DNA from: Amoebidium appalachense | Taxonomy: Eukaryota; Ichthyosporea | Length of the DNA: 64,000 nucleotides | Assembly (NCBI GenBank): GCA_963693365.1 | Contig: CAVNZM010000016.1 | Coordinates: forward strand, 2,170,001-2,234,000 | Reading direction: 5' to 3' | Notes under the pieces: model-generated | Database searches by the model: none | The model's input: only the letters and a program-made list of their open reading frames with translations | What the model was told of the DNA's origin: nothing | Translations under genes and position numbers: made by a program | Shown here: positions 1-11,412 of the stretch, piece by piece | Numbering within the stretch: the stretch's first letter is position 1 | How the letters are laid out: each line of letters opens with the position of its first letter

Positions 1-149
1 GCATGTGTCTATGTACACGGAACCAATTGTAAAGCTAACATACACATATAGTGGAGTGAGCGTAAGTCTGCACTCCAACAGGTGCACCCATGGTGGCCTT
101 GCCCACACCGTTGAGGAACACCTCCTTGTACTGCACCATCTTGGCCCCC

Positions 150-326
150 TCAACGCTGCTGTTGATGTTTTCTTTGCCACTGCTTGCCGCGACGATGCTG
201 GTCCTTTTGACTGTGGACAGACCAGTCATTTGATGCAGCAGGGTTGGCTTGACCATTTTGCTGTTGCTTGGGGGGTGTGGTGAACGTTACTGTGGTGTGC
301 ACCTCGACTGTGACTGTCTGGCTCAT
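150..326 (-). CDS. possible 5' coding exon, gene running off the left edge
   Basis: An ATG at 326 on the minus strand opens a 58-codon frame starting MSQTVTVEVHTTV and rich in Gln, Lys and His at its end. A second frame (256 down to 35) reads MVKPTLLHQMTG and continues as a plausible folded segment (VQYKEVFLNGVGKATMG). Both look more protein-like than the surrounding repeats, so the real gene may switch between them by a splice or a frameshift. Four CCAAT boxes lie 110-240 bp upstream in the right orientation. I do not recognise the family. The downstream exons would lie outside the window. Confidence 0.25.
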   Translation of the reverse strand: MSQTVTVEVHTTVTFTTPPKQQQNGQANPAASNDWSVHSQKDQHRRGKQWQRKHQQQR

Positions 327-429
327 GTTTGGTTGGTGAGATGTTGCCTGTGTGCGGCTGTTTATGTACACGGCGGTAGGATGCAGGGTGCGTTTCTGGC
401 CAATGAGGACCGTAATCCCTGTTCCCTGT

Positions 430-570
430 GCCCTCATTGGACGCCTTGTGCGGCAATTTGCTTTTTTGAGCCGAATTATCATTGGTCGCCCTGCGCACCC
501 GTAATACCATTGGACGCCTTGTACATGGAATTCAGAATTCGAATTCCCATTGGACGCCTTGCGCAAACCT
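430..570 (-). promoter_or_regulatory. four CCAAT-box repeats
   Basis: The unit cattggacgccttg recurs at about 437, 480 (one mismatch cluster), 509 and 547. On the minus strand it reads caaggcgtCCAATg, a CCAAT box in a fixed context. The spacing and the ATG at 326 fit an upstream promoter for a minus-strand gene. Binding is inferred, not shown. Confidence 0.4.
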
Positions 571-836
571 TCGCATTCCTTTGATCCGCACTTGTGTACA
601 TGTACGCACCACACGTGCGCGTACACGTACGCGTACACGTGTTCCGCCCTCTCTCTCTTTAATTGTTTAATCATTTAATTAAAACCACGTGCTCTGCACG
701 TGTTTTACACACACAGTGTGTGCACGTGCTCCTGTACATATATCCACCCACATCTCATATCCCATATCGCGATATGTGTACACAGATATCACACATCTCA
801 TATCCACATATCCCATATCCTGGGGGGTGCGGATAA

Positions 837-876
837 TGGTCGAGGTGACGTCATCTTTGATGACGTCACGTCGACC
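837..876. promoter_or_regulatory. inverted pair of CRE-like octamers
   Basis: Two perfect TGACGTCA palindromes (846-853 and 861-868) sit inside a larger inverted repeat whose arms are about 17 bp with a 4-5 bp loop. TGACGTCA is the known target of bZIP factors of the CREB/ATF type. A TATA-like stretch (atatata) follows at about 941. No convincing ORF follows on the plus strand. Confidence 0.4.
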
Positions 877-1042
877 ATGTGCCGCGCCCCCATATGTAGT
901 CATGCTGACCGGCGGAGAGAAAGATAGGGAGAATGAAAAAGGAATATATAGCTGTAAGGCTGTGGGTGCTAAACACAGAGGATGTGTTTGTAGCTTGCTG
1001 ATCTGCTAAAAACTGTCGTGCTTATAGTATACCTAAGCCTAC

Positions 1043-1132
1043 CGATCTGAGCCAATGAAAATCGATCTAGTGATATGTGAAATCTGATCCGAGCCAATCA
1101 AAACTCGGTCTAGTGATATGTCACGGAATCTG
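1043..1132 (+). repeat. 44-46 bp tandem duplication
   Basis: Two diverged copies of a unit beginning gatctgagccaat and ending tctg lie head to tail. Each carries ccaat and the shared core tctagtgatatgt. The purpose is unknown; it could be a duplicated promoter segment. Confidence 0.6.
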
Positions 1133-1699
1133 ATGTTTTGATTCGCTAATAGGTGCCCGTGTGCGGGCAGCCAACCACGAACTGCTAAAACACGAAATGA
1201 AGCCTACATGGTCACGGTTACGTTGATACCGAACACCCATCCTACGTGTTTACCCAGAAAAAATATTTATGTCAATAAATTCCACAAATAAAACCTAAAT
1301 ATTATGTCCGCACCAATAGGAATCAATCTTACCTAAGAAGTGAACCATACATGGTTCTACCGCTGCATACCACATAAACCGGGCCGAAGTGAACCAATAA
1401 GATGTTTGCATAAATAGGACGAAGGTCTGACTGGCTCGGACCGCACCAGAATCACGAATGGCATGTTGCCACCCGCGCTGGCCGCGGATGAACCAATCCT
1501 GGGCCTTGATCCGAAACCTGGGGGCTATATAACAAAGCCGTCCCAGTACGGGGATCACATCAGTGAAGTCTGAGACAGACTCAGTGAGTCGGCCCATAGT
1601 AAAAGCAACCTGGCCGCGCGTGCCTTTCTACTCCGTTCTCTGTCTTTATTTTGATTCAGCTGTACTCTGCCTTATCCTAACTAGTCCAACTGTCACTAC

Positions 1700-2165
1700 A
1701 CCATGTGCTATGTCGCGTGTGAAGGATCACTTGAGTGACTAACACAATGTCATCAGCGAAAAAAAGACCCAAAATACAAGAGTCGCCTGCGACTGGAAAT
1801 TGTTGAATTTCTATCGCTAAGTCGTCAACTTAGACATCGAAAAGAAGGGGGCTCAAAAGGGAGCCCTGCCATAAGGCCTCGAGTGCGACTAAAGCCATTA
1901 CTCAGTACCCCATCCACAACGGCAGCCCCATGAGTACGGTCAAATAACGCCTGAAGGAGCCGACCAAATGGAAGTGGGAGTCCACGTTCGCCAGCTTATG
2001 CCAAAGCAAATTCGTCGGAACCGTGTCGTACTACTACTAGGCATTCTTCAGGTCGATGAAACATACCTCGCGACAGCCAGAACGGATAGTGTCGTGAAGG
2101 AGAAGGGTATGAGTATAAATAACATAAATAATCGTGGCGAAACCCGCCCTGAATAGTGCTCAACC
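1700..2165 (-). pseudogene. decayed non-LTR reverse transcriptase fragment
   Basis: Read on the minus strand this stretch gives, in order, LHDTIRSGCREVCFIDLKNA, then after a frameshift GSLLSPLLFDV followed by a stop and VDDLAIEI, then FFADDIVLVT. These are the core reverse transcriptase motifs: the first catalytic Asp region, the QGSLLSP motif and the (Y/F)ADD active site. The order matches the intact element at 25.3-28.3 kb (GFIDWKTAYDSV, GSLLSPFLFNLFIDDLA, YADD). Stops and frameshifts show it is dead. It is an old relative of the same LINE family, without visible ends. Confidence 0.8.
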
Positions 2166-2169
2166 GGAA

Positions 2170-3060
2170 GACATTCGATGAGGTCTCATGTTTGATTTTT
2201 ATTGTTGGAATCAAAATATAATTACAAAAATGGGGCTCAATGGGATTTTATTCGTTCTTGGGTGATACTGAGTTCCCGCTCAATCTTGAGGTCATCCAAT
2301 CAAATTCCATTAAGAATAACCAATCAGAGAGGGTGTGATCAGCCTACCACTTGTTCGCTCACTAGTGTTTGCGCGAATCAATGATTGCGCCTCCGTGACC
2401 TGGCCCGTTGTATCCTACCACCTACTGAGATGGTGCCTTATTTTCCTTCCTACCTCAGCAGAAATGTCTCGCTAGTAATGACAATGCTTATCTGTGTACG
2501 CGAAGTGACTGCTGCGAAGAAGGAAGGCTGCGAAGAAAAAAGACTGTGGGCTGCGAAGAAGGAAGGAAAAATCGGCACGTGACACCGTCAGTACGTGTTA
2601 GCGTTGTAACTAGGAGGCCTTGGCGCACGCACACAAAGCACCCGATTCTTTCTGCTATATCTGTGTGTAGCTCTCGAATTGAGCGTTTTGGAGTCCGCAC
2701 GGAGCCGACTCTTAGTACGAAATTTCCTGTCCTTCGTTCATGTTTTAAGGCAATACCGGAAAATGTTCTCTACAAAATATGTTGGAGTTCATTGGCTGAT
2801 GTTGGGCCTACACGTATGGGTTTTTCGCTTTTTCGTTTTTTGTGTTGTTTTTTTGTTCATAGTTATACCAACCGAAAGATTTTGTTTGGAAAAATAATAA
2901 CAATATGTCTTTACAAAAGTAAATGAATAAAAGCTTGCACAAGAAAAATGTGTGATGATGAAACGCTTTCGGTTTTAGGTGGGCTTCTAGTACGTGTGAA
3001 GTACAGTAACCCCGCGTAAACAACCCGGCCACATATGTTTGTGCCAACGCTTTGGTACAC
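2170..3060. other. non-coding, no feature identified
   Basis: Moderately AT-rich unique sequence between the dead reverse transcriptase and a CA microsatellite. Reading frames are short and match nothing I recognise. A short imperfect tandem (gcgaagaaggaa, about 2514-2570) is the only structure seen. Confidence 0.5.
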
Positions 3061-3175
<115 letters not shown>

Positions 3176-4162
3176 GCACACACATGTACATTTACATATA
3201 CCACCGCTGTAGTGACACGCGCACGCGCATAGACACGCGTAGACGACACCCATGCACACTCACACACACACACACACACACACACTGCATGAACGACAAG
3301 GAAGTGCACAATGTCATCTGTACATCATTGTGTGCATAATACTGTGATATTATGCCCAAAACATTGCACACGCATGGCATGCATGCTTGTTGATGTTGCA
3401 AGCGCGTGTATACGTCGCACGATGATGCGTGTGCCGTTCCAAATGTGTGCCGGTGCATGCGCATATGCAGTAATAAATTTTCCTCGACGGGTACTTTAAC
3501 GGTGTAGTACGATAAGTCTGTTTGCAAATTCTGATGTGTGTGACACTGTGTGCACGTGTGTGTGTGTGTGTCATGATCTCATGAAAAGTGTGCATGCACA
3601 AGCGTCACTTGTGGCTATGAGAGAGCCCGAGAGATAGCAAGGGACTCAAGCAATGTGTCTGGCATGTTGGAAGCTAGGGGGGCCCCCGGTGCGGGCCCCG
3701 CCGCATGCGCATACGCGAAGGGGAGAGGGGGGGAAGGGGGGGATCCGGGGAGAGGGGGGGGGGGGGGGGGGGAGGGGGGGGGGGGGGGGGGGGGGGGGGA
3801 CAAATGGTTCGGCATGCAGGCCGTGCTAAAGAGGCAAGTACATAGAGAGGAGTGTTAGCGTTTTTATAATTGGCAGGTGGATGAAGCGGAGCAAAAACAG
3901 AACATGGAAGTTAGTAAGTTGAGGCAAAGGAGAGTGAACCAAGAAGAGTGCAAGGCAAGGGTTATAAGATACTAGTAGTGCTAATTAGCTAGCAGTGTGT
4001 GTGTGTGTGCACATGTGCGCGCGTGCACACGCATGTGTGTGTGTGTTCGGGCGCGCACGTGTGTTATCCTGTGTGTGTGTGAGTACTAGTGTGCGTGTGC
4101 GTGTGTGTCAGTGTGTGTGTGCGTGCGCGTGTGTAAGTGTACGTGCGAGTGTGCGAGTGGTT

Positions 4163-4176
4163 TTTTTTTTTTTTTT

Positions 4177-4237
<61 letters not shown>
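4163..4237. repeat. T-run joined to long G-run
   Basis: About 26 T followed by about 51 G, directly next to a copy of the dispersed repeat. It typifies the dozens of homopolymer G or C tracts in this window, many of them 20-50 bp long. Lengths in the assembly may not be exact. Confidence 0.9.
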
Positions 4238-4239
<2 letters not shown>

Positions 4240-4345
4240 GAATGCGCTATAACGTACGAAGTACACATAAGCAACAGACAACACGATGCAGAGTGCAAAC
4301 CATACATGAAGAGTATGCATAATAAGCAGAGCCCATAGTGGGGGC
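4238..4345 (+). repeat. dispersed G-flanked repeat, copy
   Basis: One copy of the dispersed family. Diagnostic segments are gtacgaagtacacat, acaacacgatgcaga, catacatgaagagtatgcat and aataagcagagccca. The poly-G tract at 4187-4237 lies at its 5' end. No ORF and no obvious tRNA-like promoter. Confidence 0.75.
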
Positions 4346-4512
4346 AGAGCCACAGATTTGGCAAAATGAGATCTTTTTTTCCGCCGGAGGTACCGACAGT
4401 TATGCCAGATATTGATACACGATACCCCCCCGCTCCCCCCTCCCCCTCCCCCCCCCCCCCCCCCCCCCCCCCCGCGCGCTCCCTCCCCCTCCCCCCCCCC
4501 CCCTTCCCCCCC

Positions 4513-4655
4513 CCCAACACACATACACACACCTCCCCTTCTGTTCCTTCCCCCTTCTCCCCCCCACCCCCCCAACACACATACACACACCTCCCCTTCT
4601 GTTCCTTCCCCCTTCTCCCCCCCCACCCCCCCAACACACATACACACACATCCCC
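4513..4655 (+). repeat. 50-bp minisatellite, three units
   Basis: Three near-identical units containing caacacacatacacacacc, then a CT-rich segment (ccccttctgttccttccccc) and a C-run. It sits between two poly-C tracts. Confidence 0.8.
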
Positions 4656-4666
4656 TTCCCCCTTCC

Positions 4667-4723
<57 letters not shown>

Positions 4724-5147
4724 ACACCCACCCACCCACACAACAACCTACATGTGCGCATGAAACTCCTCAATGGGCGTTTACCCAAGAAAAGTAAAAA
4801 ATTACCGGATATTACACGAATAGATCATATGCATGCCCAACGTATCTGATTTTCAAATTTAAACAACAGTTGCAAACCGAGCAAGCAAACAATATCGACT
4901 GGGATACCAAAGATTACTTTTATTCATCGAGCCGACTACTCCGTTAGTGCCAGGTTGTTCACGGAAATTCAGAATCCCCGTACATCAGCGAATATCATAC
5001 ATGTGATTCGTTGGCTATTCTGATCATGAAACCTCAAATGATCTGTTGGATCCCCCCCCCCCCCCCCCCCCCCTCCCCCCCCTGAGGGAACCCTAACCCC
5101 TCCTCCCAACCCTCACATCCCTTATCCATTCTCTCCCAAGGGTTACA

Positions 5148-5337
5148 CTTGAAACGTGCTACTTGCACACACATGTACACCGGCACACACACACACACAC
5201 GTGTACATGTACACATACACACAAACACAATCACACAGCTTCCACACACACACCCACACGTTTACGCGCTCACACACACACACAGACAAACCGTTTATGA
5301 TGTACACACATGTGTCCATACACACACATGCACGCGC

Positions 5338-5385
<48 letters not shown>

Positions 5386-5686
5386 AACACGTGTCGACGT
5401 CCGGTGCACACACACACACCTCTTCAAGTTTTCCTCTGGGGCTCCTTTACTAGAGTATCGCTCATGCTCATGAACATGTCCAACCATTTTGATCACGAGG
5501 CCGCTTACTACTAGCAACACCGCCCAAAGCCTTGAAGGCTCAGAGGAAAACTTGAAGAGGTGTGTATGTGAGCGCGTGAACGTGTGGGTGTGCGTGTGGA
5601 AGTGTGATTGTGTTTGTGTGTATGTGTACATGTACACGTGTGTGTGTGTGTGTGTGTACATGTGTGTGCAAGTAGCACGTTTCAAG
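5148..5686. mobile_element. foldback (long inverted repeat) element
   Basis: The outer 32 bp are perfect inverted repeats: 5148-5179 begins cttgaaacgtgctacttgca and 5655-5686 is its complement. Inner arms at 5415-5438 (cacacctcttcaagttttcc) and 5541-5564 are also perfect complements. The arms between are CA/TG-rich and the left arm is longer, apparently from an internal duplication. The roughly 100-bp centre is unique. The architecture matches foldback transposons or non-autonomous hairpin elements. No transposase is present and no clear target duplication was found. Confidence 0.7.
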
Positions 5687-6143
5687 GTTGCTCAGCCTGC
5701 AATGAAGAGGTTTTGGTGGTGCACGTGGTGGTGGGGGCGGGGGGGGGGGGGGGGGGGGGGGGGAGTGGTCACTGCAGGCTCAGTTGCCAACGTATAGCCA
5801 GCTTTGTGCCGGTGTGGCAGTGTGTGTCACAGTGTTCGGGTAGGCGCAGACCTGGGTGGTTGTGGTGGTGGGGGTTGGGGGTTGGGGGTCGGGGGGGGGG
5901 GGGGGGGGGGGGCTGGGGGGGGGCTAAGACTCAGAAGCTCCATAGGGCCCGGACCGGGCCGGGCTTGAGAATTTGGGGGCTGAGAGCTGGCTGCGAATTA
6001 AATCCTGCATAACCCCCCCCCCTCCCCCCTCTTGCCCCACCCCACACACACACCACCACCACCAAAATTGTCGCAGTCAATTCTTCCCTCCCTGCCGCGT
6101 GTTCCGAATCTTGGTCGGCAAAACCTATTAGTAAGAAGTACTA

Positions 6144-6370
6144 TGGGGTGGAAACGGACGTATCCGCCGGTGGCGAGATGGGCACCGGGCCCAGGACCAA
6201 GCTTCCTGCAGTCTGATTGGTTGGCTTGAATGATCTGAGCCACTACGCCAAATTCCAAAATCGTTGCGAAGCGATAAAAGTGTATGATAATTCTATAATA
6301 TCTATGAATATACGGTATGAAATATGAATATAGAGCAAATAAAAAGCTCAAATAAATTGTAAATATCGAC
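6144..6370 (-). mobile_element. truncated copy of TA-flanked MITE
   Basis: Starts with the 5'-tggggtggaaacggacgtat terminal repeat after a TA dinucleotide. It is colinear over about 220 bp with the reverse complement of the complete MITE at 13767-14095, sharing gcaccgggcccaggaccaag, ggttggcttga and aaaatcgttg. The second terminal repeat is missing. Confidence 0.8.
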
Positions 6371-7149
6371 ACGTATATGTCTTACCTACACATGTTTCTA
6401 AGTTGGGTTGGGGAAAATATCATGATTTCGTATACTTCTGTATCTGTTTCTGTGTTTCTGAAGTGACTATCTAGGGAAATTTGCCGGTATGAACAGGTTA
6501 AATAGTATACAGCTTTTACTTGAAAACACGGTCCGACTGAGGCCAACGCTATCTGCACGGGAGAGCAATTGCGGCGGCAAATCCCGATTAAAAAACACAA
6601 ATCATATGACCCACTACCGGATTTGCAATTCAAAAAGTATACGTTATAACTTGTGTAACAGCCAAGGAACTTCCCATTCCTGACTATGTGATCAACCATA
6701 TCCAGTAATCGTATTCTACCAGCTGCAAGCACACCCAAGGAATACAACCGTGGAAGATGTACCCTGAACTACACGCACGGCGATTCGTCGAACGGAAAAG
6801 CGAGAAGATGTAAGTCGTGTGGTTCGGTCACATGCAGCGTGACGGCACTGTGCATTGGTCCTGCAATTTCATTGGCAGGCAGTTGAATCGCTCACAGTTG
6901 ATTGGCTGAGACGCTGCGATGAGGCGCAGGTATCCGCAACTTGAGCGAAAGGTTTCTGCAGGGTTTCGTGCGAGTGACAAGAGTGTATGTCTGATTGTTT
7001 CTCCGCTCTTTGTGCCTGCGGGTTGTGTATATTAATAGTGTCAATTGCGAAACTTTCTGTTTCTGTGCCACGGTGTGTGTGTGATAGTATCACGTGTGTG
7101 TATGTGTGTGTGTGTGTCACGTGTGTGTGTGTGTGTGTCACGTGTGTGT
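6371..7149. other. non-coding, no feature identified
   Basis: Unique sequence without a supported gene. Frames on both strands are short and unrelated to known families. It grades into the TG microsatellite at the right. Confidence 0.4.
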
Positions 7150-7364
<215 letters not shown>

Positions 7365-7521
7365 GTGCGACTGAGGAGTAACTTTCGAGTGCTGCAGGAG
7401 GGACTCGTGAGATCCAAAGAGAAATCTAAGTCACCAGTGGAGGGAAGGGGAGGGTAGGGGGGTCCGGGGGGGAGGGGAGGAGAGGAGGGAAGGAAAGGGA
7501 TGGGAGGGGAGGGGCACGCAC

Positions 7522-7650
7522 GGTCCTTTGTGCAAGTTGTGCCGTTGCCCGAGTAGCCGCTGTTGCCGGTGCAATTGTAGAGGGTGGGGGTGTCGGTGCA
7601 CTGAGCATTGGTATCACACAGATGCGTGCCTAGCGCACACTCATTCACCG
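7522..7650 (-). CDS. isolated EGF-like domain exon
   Basis: A 129-bp exon bounded by cacag at its 5' side and gtgcgt at its 3' side. It encodes VNECALGTHLC, DTNAQCTDTP, TLYNCTGNSGYSGNGTTC. The NEC start and Cys spacing match calcium-binding EGF domains of extracellular proteins. Both flanking introns would be phase 1 (2 nt left in, 1 nt left out), the usual phase of shuffled EGF exons. The fifth Cys of the six-Cys pattern is Gly here, so one disulphide cannot form. No partner exons were found nearby. It could be one exon of a gene with distant exons, or a stranded exon. Confidence 0.55.
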
Positions 7651-7699
7651 CTGTGTGTGTGTGTGTGTGTGCGTGTACGGTGCCTCTGTGTGTGTGCCG

Positions 7700-8330
7700 G
7701 TAATGACTGAATTCAAGATCATATTGGTACTTTGAAAATAGGTTCTATCCCGGTGTCTTAATATTCCGGGCTCTATAGCCCATGTTCTGAGTCCCTGCCC
7801 GGGGGGGCCCGGAAGGGGGGGGGTGTTGGAGTACGCTGGTACTCCCGGCTAGCAATGTCTGTTAGAGAAAGTTTCTGAGCAATTGAATAATTGTTTCAAC
7901 ACTCACTCGAGTGCATAGAGCTTTTGTTTACGGTCATATTCATATATGGTAGTTATATGTTTGAGCCAAAACTGTACCAATGACGAGCTTCACTAGCAAC
8001 GTGCTAATTGTGCTCATTAATTAATATTCCCGGTTCAGATGATGTCATGTCTATATTTGCCACAGGATTCTATTCTTAGAGTGGTAGTGTGCTTTATTCC
8101 CGGATATTTTCAGAATATTTTTAGTTGTGTGAAGTAAGATTTACGTTTAACTGCAATTGGTGTGTTAAACACGTTTATTTGTGTGCTTTAGTGCAAGTTA
8201 ACTAGCCACTCAACGTGCACAGTTAACTTTTATATCTTTAACGACTTGTTTTCATTGTGCTCTCTTTTCGGCCATGCTGTACATGGCCCACCGCCAGGGT
8301 GCACACGAGGCCACCATGAGGTGGCCAACG
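7700..8330. other. AT-richer unique sequence, possibly promoter or LTR-like
   Basis: No coding frame is supported. The stretch leads into a TATA box and a short ORF. I could not identify LTR termini or a primer-binding site. Confidence 0.3.
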
Positions 8331-8338
8331 ACTATATA
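8331..8338 (+). promoter_or_regulatory. TATA box (ctatataa)
   Basis: A strong TATA motif, followed 20-35 bp later by a small hairpin (cccatgtcacaaacatggg) and about 115 bp later by the ATG at 8453. Spacing fits a pol II core promoter. A similar ctatataa lies at 1523 and another at about 47178. Confidence 0.5.
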
Positions 8339-8452
8339 AAGCAGTGCCTCCCATGTCACAAACATGGGAAGCAGAACGTTTGATTTACACTTTTCTACTG
8401 TCGTTTTCAGTGCACAAAACACATAGACTAGTTACCCATCATACACGACACT

Positions 8453-8584
8453 ATGTCTGATAACTTACAGTTGCAGCAACTAGTCCAACTACTGGAGCAG
8501 AGGTTGGCCTCACAAGATGCAATCATTTCTGACTTACAGAAGGAACAACGTGCACTAGAACTAGCTTCTATGAACACAATGTCC

Positions 8585-8590
<6 letters not shown>
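8453..8590 (+). CDS. short coiled-coil ORF interrupted by poly-G
   Basis: ATG-initiated frame encoding about 45 plausible residues: MSDNLQLQQLVQLLEQRL, then ASQDAIISDLQKEQRALELA. Heptad-like Leu/Ile spacing predicts a short coiled coil. The frame then runs into a roughly 150-bp G-rich tract and becomes poly-Gly. After the tract, normal-looking sequence resumes (8756-8860) but I cannot join it with confidence. It could be the start of a retroelement gag-like ORF or a host gene whose first exon ends near 8590. Function unknown. Confidence 0.35.
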
Positions 8591-8615
<25 letters not shown>

Positions 8616-8878
8616 GGGCGGGGAGGGGGAGGGGGGAAGGGGAGAGAGAGGGGGGGGGGGGGAGAGGGGGGGAGGGGGGGGGGAGGGGGCTGGGGGCCAA
8701 AGCAGGAAAGAACGGCGGGGCCAGGCCCTGGGCCTGGGAGGGGGGAGGGGGGGACATGATCAGTCAACTTTTTGAAAAATCCGCTTACTATGATAGAGTC
8801 TATTCTCTTTATTTTCTAAACTATGATAGCATTGTTCATCTTAATGTCAAATTATCCTAATATTAGTCACCCCCTGTG

Positions 8879-9290
<412 letters not shown>

Positions 9291-9680
9291 GTTCGACGTG
9301 TATCCATGTGTGGGTCTTCTGTAAGTAAACTTATTGCCCCGACTCTCCATACATGTGGACTATAGGATGGCAACAGGTCAAAGAATTTGTACTTTTAACC
9401 TTCAAGGTATTGTTCTCAGTTAATTTAAATGTGCCAAAAAGGGGGGGGGGGAGGACAAAAGACTCTGGACGTGTAATAGACTGAGGGAGGGAAGAGGGAA
9501 GGATGGGGGGATATAAGGGAGGGACGTATGGAGGGAAGAAGTGGGGGAGGGAAGGAGGGTGGGTGGTGTTGTGATTCGTACACTACCTACCCGTAATTCT
9601 GGTGCGGTCCAGCAAATATTGGGAAGCTTGTGTCGGCTGTAACGGTTCAGGCCGGTCAGGCTGTTGGCCTTAGCGGGCCG

Positions 9681-9720
9681 CCGGCCCGGCCTGAGGCCGC
9701 CAGGCCTGGGCCCGGGGACG

Positions 9721-9762
<42 letters not shown>

Positions 9763-9879
9763 ACCCAAGCCCGCGAGCCTGGCTCGGCCCGGGGGGGGGG
9801 GGGGGGGGGGGGGGGGAGGAAGCAGCCGCTGCCCCCCCCCCCCCCCCTCCCGGGCCGGGCCGGGCTCGCAGGCTTGGGT

Positions 9880-9920
<41 letters not shown>

Positions 9921-9966
9921 CGTCCCCGGGCCCAGGCCTGGCGGCCTCGGGCCGGGCCTGCGGCCT
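9681..9966. repeat. large GC-only hairpin with poly-C:poly-G stem
   Basis: Left arm (from 9681) runs ggcccggcctgaggccgcca, then cctgggcccggggacg, about 42 C, acccaagcccgcgagcctgg and a G-run. The right arm (about 9847-9966) is its reverse complement in the same order. The small centre is aggaagcagccgctg. Arms are about 110 bp and nearly perfect. The structure may be a foldback element or a palindromic amplification. Confidence 0.85.
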
Positions 9967-10686
9967 GACCCTGAACCGTTTCAGCAATACAAAGTCCCTA
10001 CCCGAGCTTCCCAATCAGGAAAGCAAACGGGGGAGCAAACGTGATCTATGGAGACCAGAAAGTGTCGACCGTCAAACTATTAAATAAAAACACGCCGCAC
10101 TGATCATGACGTGAAATTGCGCGGACGGTTTCACACCGGGGAAAAGAAGAAAAAAAAACAAAAAAAAAACGCTACATGATTATCATTTATGATAGCGTGT
10201 TGCGCGTAGTACCAGTTTTCCCACTTCGTTTATTGAAAGAATCCTGTAGTACTGTGATAACGTTACAAGACAGTAGTAGTGTGTAGTGCCCCTAAGGTGT
10301 AGTGACTCGATGATATGTACCGTTCGCTGGGCCCCTTGAAAGTACCCCGAAATATTGGCCGTCTGTCACCTGAGTCATGATGCATTCGAACTCATGACTG
10401 AGTCAGCTGCAGTGCCAACCGTTGTCTGCCGTGCCCTTGTTTATGCGACATAACAGTCTTTATCCATGGTATACGCGTATGTACATGTATTGGCTGGCTC
10501 ATGAAGCAACACATGTCACGGTTTGTGCAAACCGCAAAACTAGAGCTCACAGTCACTTGATTAATAGTTGGTAAGAACCATGAGACGTCGACGTTACTGA
10601 ATGCAGCATGCTGAGCGCGGTGTACACTGGCACGTGCACCGTGCACGATATTGTGTAACTGCGTTGCGCCGCGGCCGCGCACACAC
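9967..10686. other. non-coding, no feature identified
   Basis: Unique sequence between the GC hairpin and a CA-rich block. No supported gene and no repeat that I recognise. Confidence 0.4.
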
Positions 10687-10754
10687 ACACACACACCGTG
10701 ACAATGTGCACACACACACACACACACGCACACACGCACGCACACACGCACACA

Positions 10755-10800
<46 letters not shown>

Positions 10801-11160
10801 CAAACACTGTCAGACACACACACACACACCGTGGCAGTGTCACTGTCATGCCAATGGCATGTGACACACGTGCACACGCACACACACCTCCCAGTGCACG
10901 CACGCACTGCTGACACGCACACATGTGCACGCACAGCGTCACACACAGTGTCACAAACGTGACACACACACACACACACACGCGCGCGAGCGTGGTAACC
11001 GGGCCGTATTCTTGCAAGCACACATACGTACACACGCACACGTGTACACACACACAAACAAACAAACGCACACACACGTCTCATACACACACACAGTGTC
11101 GCTGACAGTGACAGAGACACGTGGCACAGAGTCACACACCGTGGCAAAGACACACACGTG
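10687..11160. repeat. degenerate CA-rich block
   Basis: Interrupted CA runs mixed with cgtg, gtgtcac and cacgtg steps over about 470 bp. It ends directly at a fragment of the TA-flanked MITE. Confidence 0.85.
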
Positions 11161-11163
11161 CGC

Positions 11164-11200
11164 CGTGGCGCCACCAGCGGATACGTCCGTTTCCACCCCA
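11164..11200 (+). mobile_element. solo terminal repeat of TA-flanked MITE
   Basis: A 37-bp match to the right end of the MITE at 13767-14095 (gcggatacgtccgtttccac, then ccca), followed by TA. No second end is found upstream in the CA block, so it is a remnant. Confidence 0.75.
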
Positions 11201-11375
11201 TAGGGCTAGCAAAACACTAAGTTGTAGTCTTTGATTGACATGTGCACCTAATATTGGGAATCATAATGCAACAAGCCGCCATTCTTATATGCCCGTGATA
11301 TGCTGGCCAACCTATCATCACATCGAAAGGCCTGCCTCTTTTGGGGGGGTAGTGGTGGTGTGTGTGTGTGTGGGT

Positions 11376-11412
<37 letters not shown>

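Noticed and set aside
1295-1597. Minus-strand ORF of 100 codons
   Set aside because: No recognisable domain and next to a dead reverse transcriptase; not enough evidence for a gene.
9630-10044. Gly/Pro-rich ORFs over G/C tracts
   Set aside because: They are read-throughs of homopolymers in the GC hairpin; composition follows directly from the DNA repeat.
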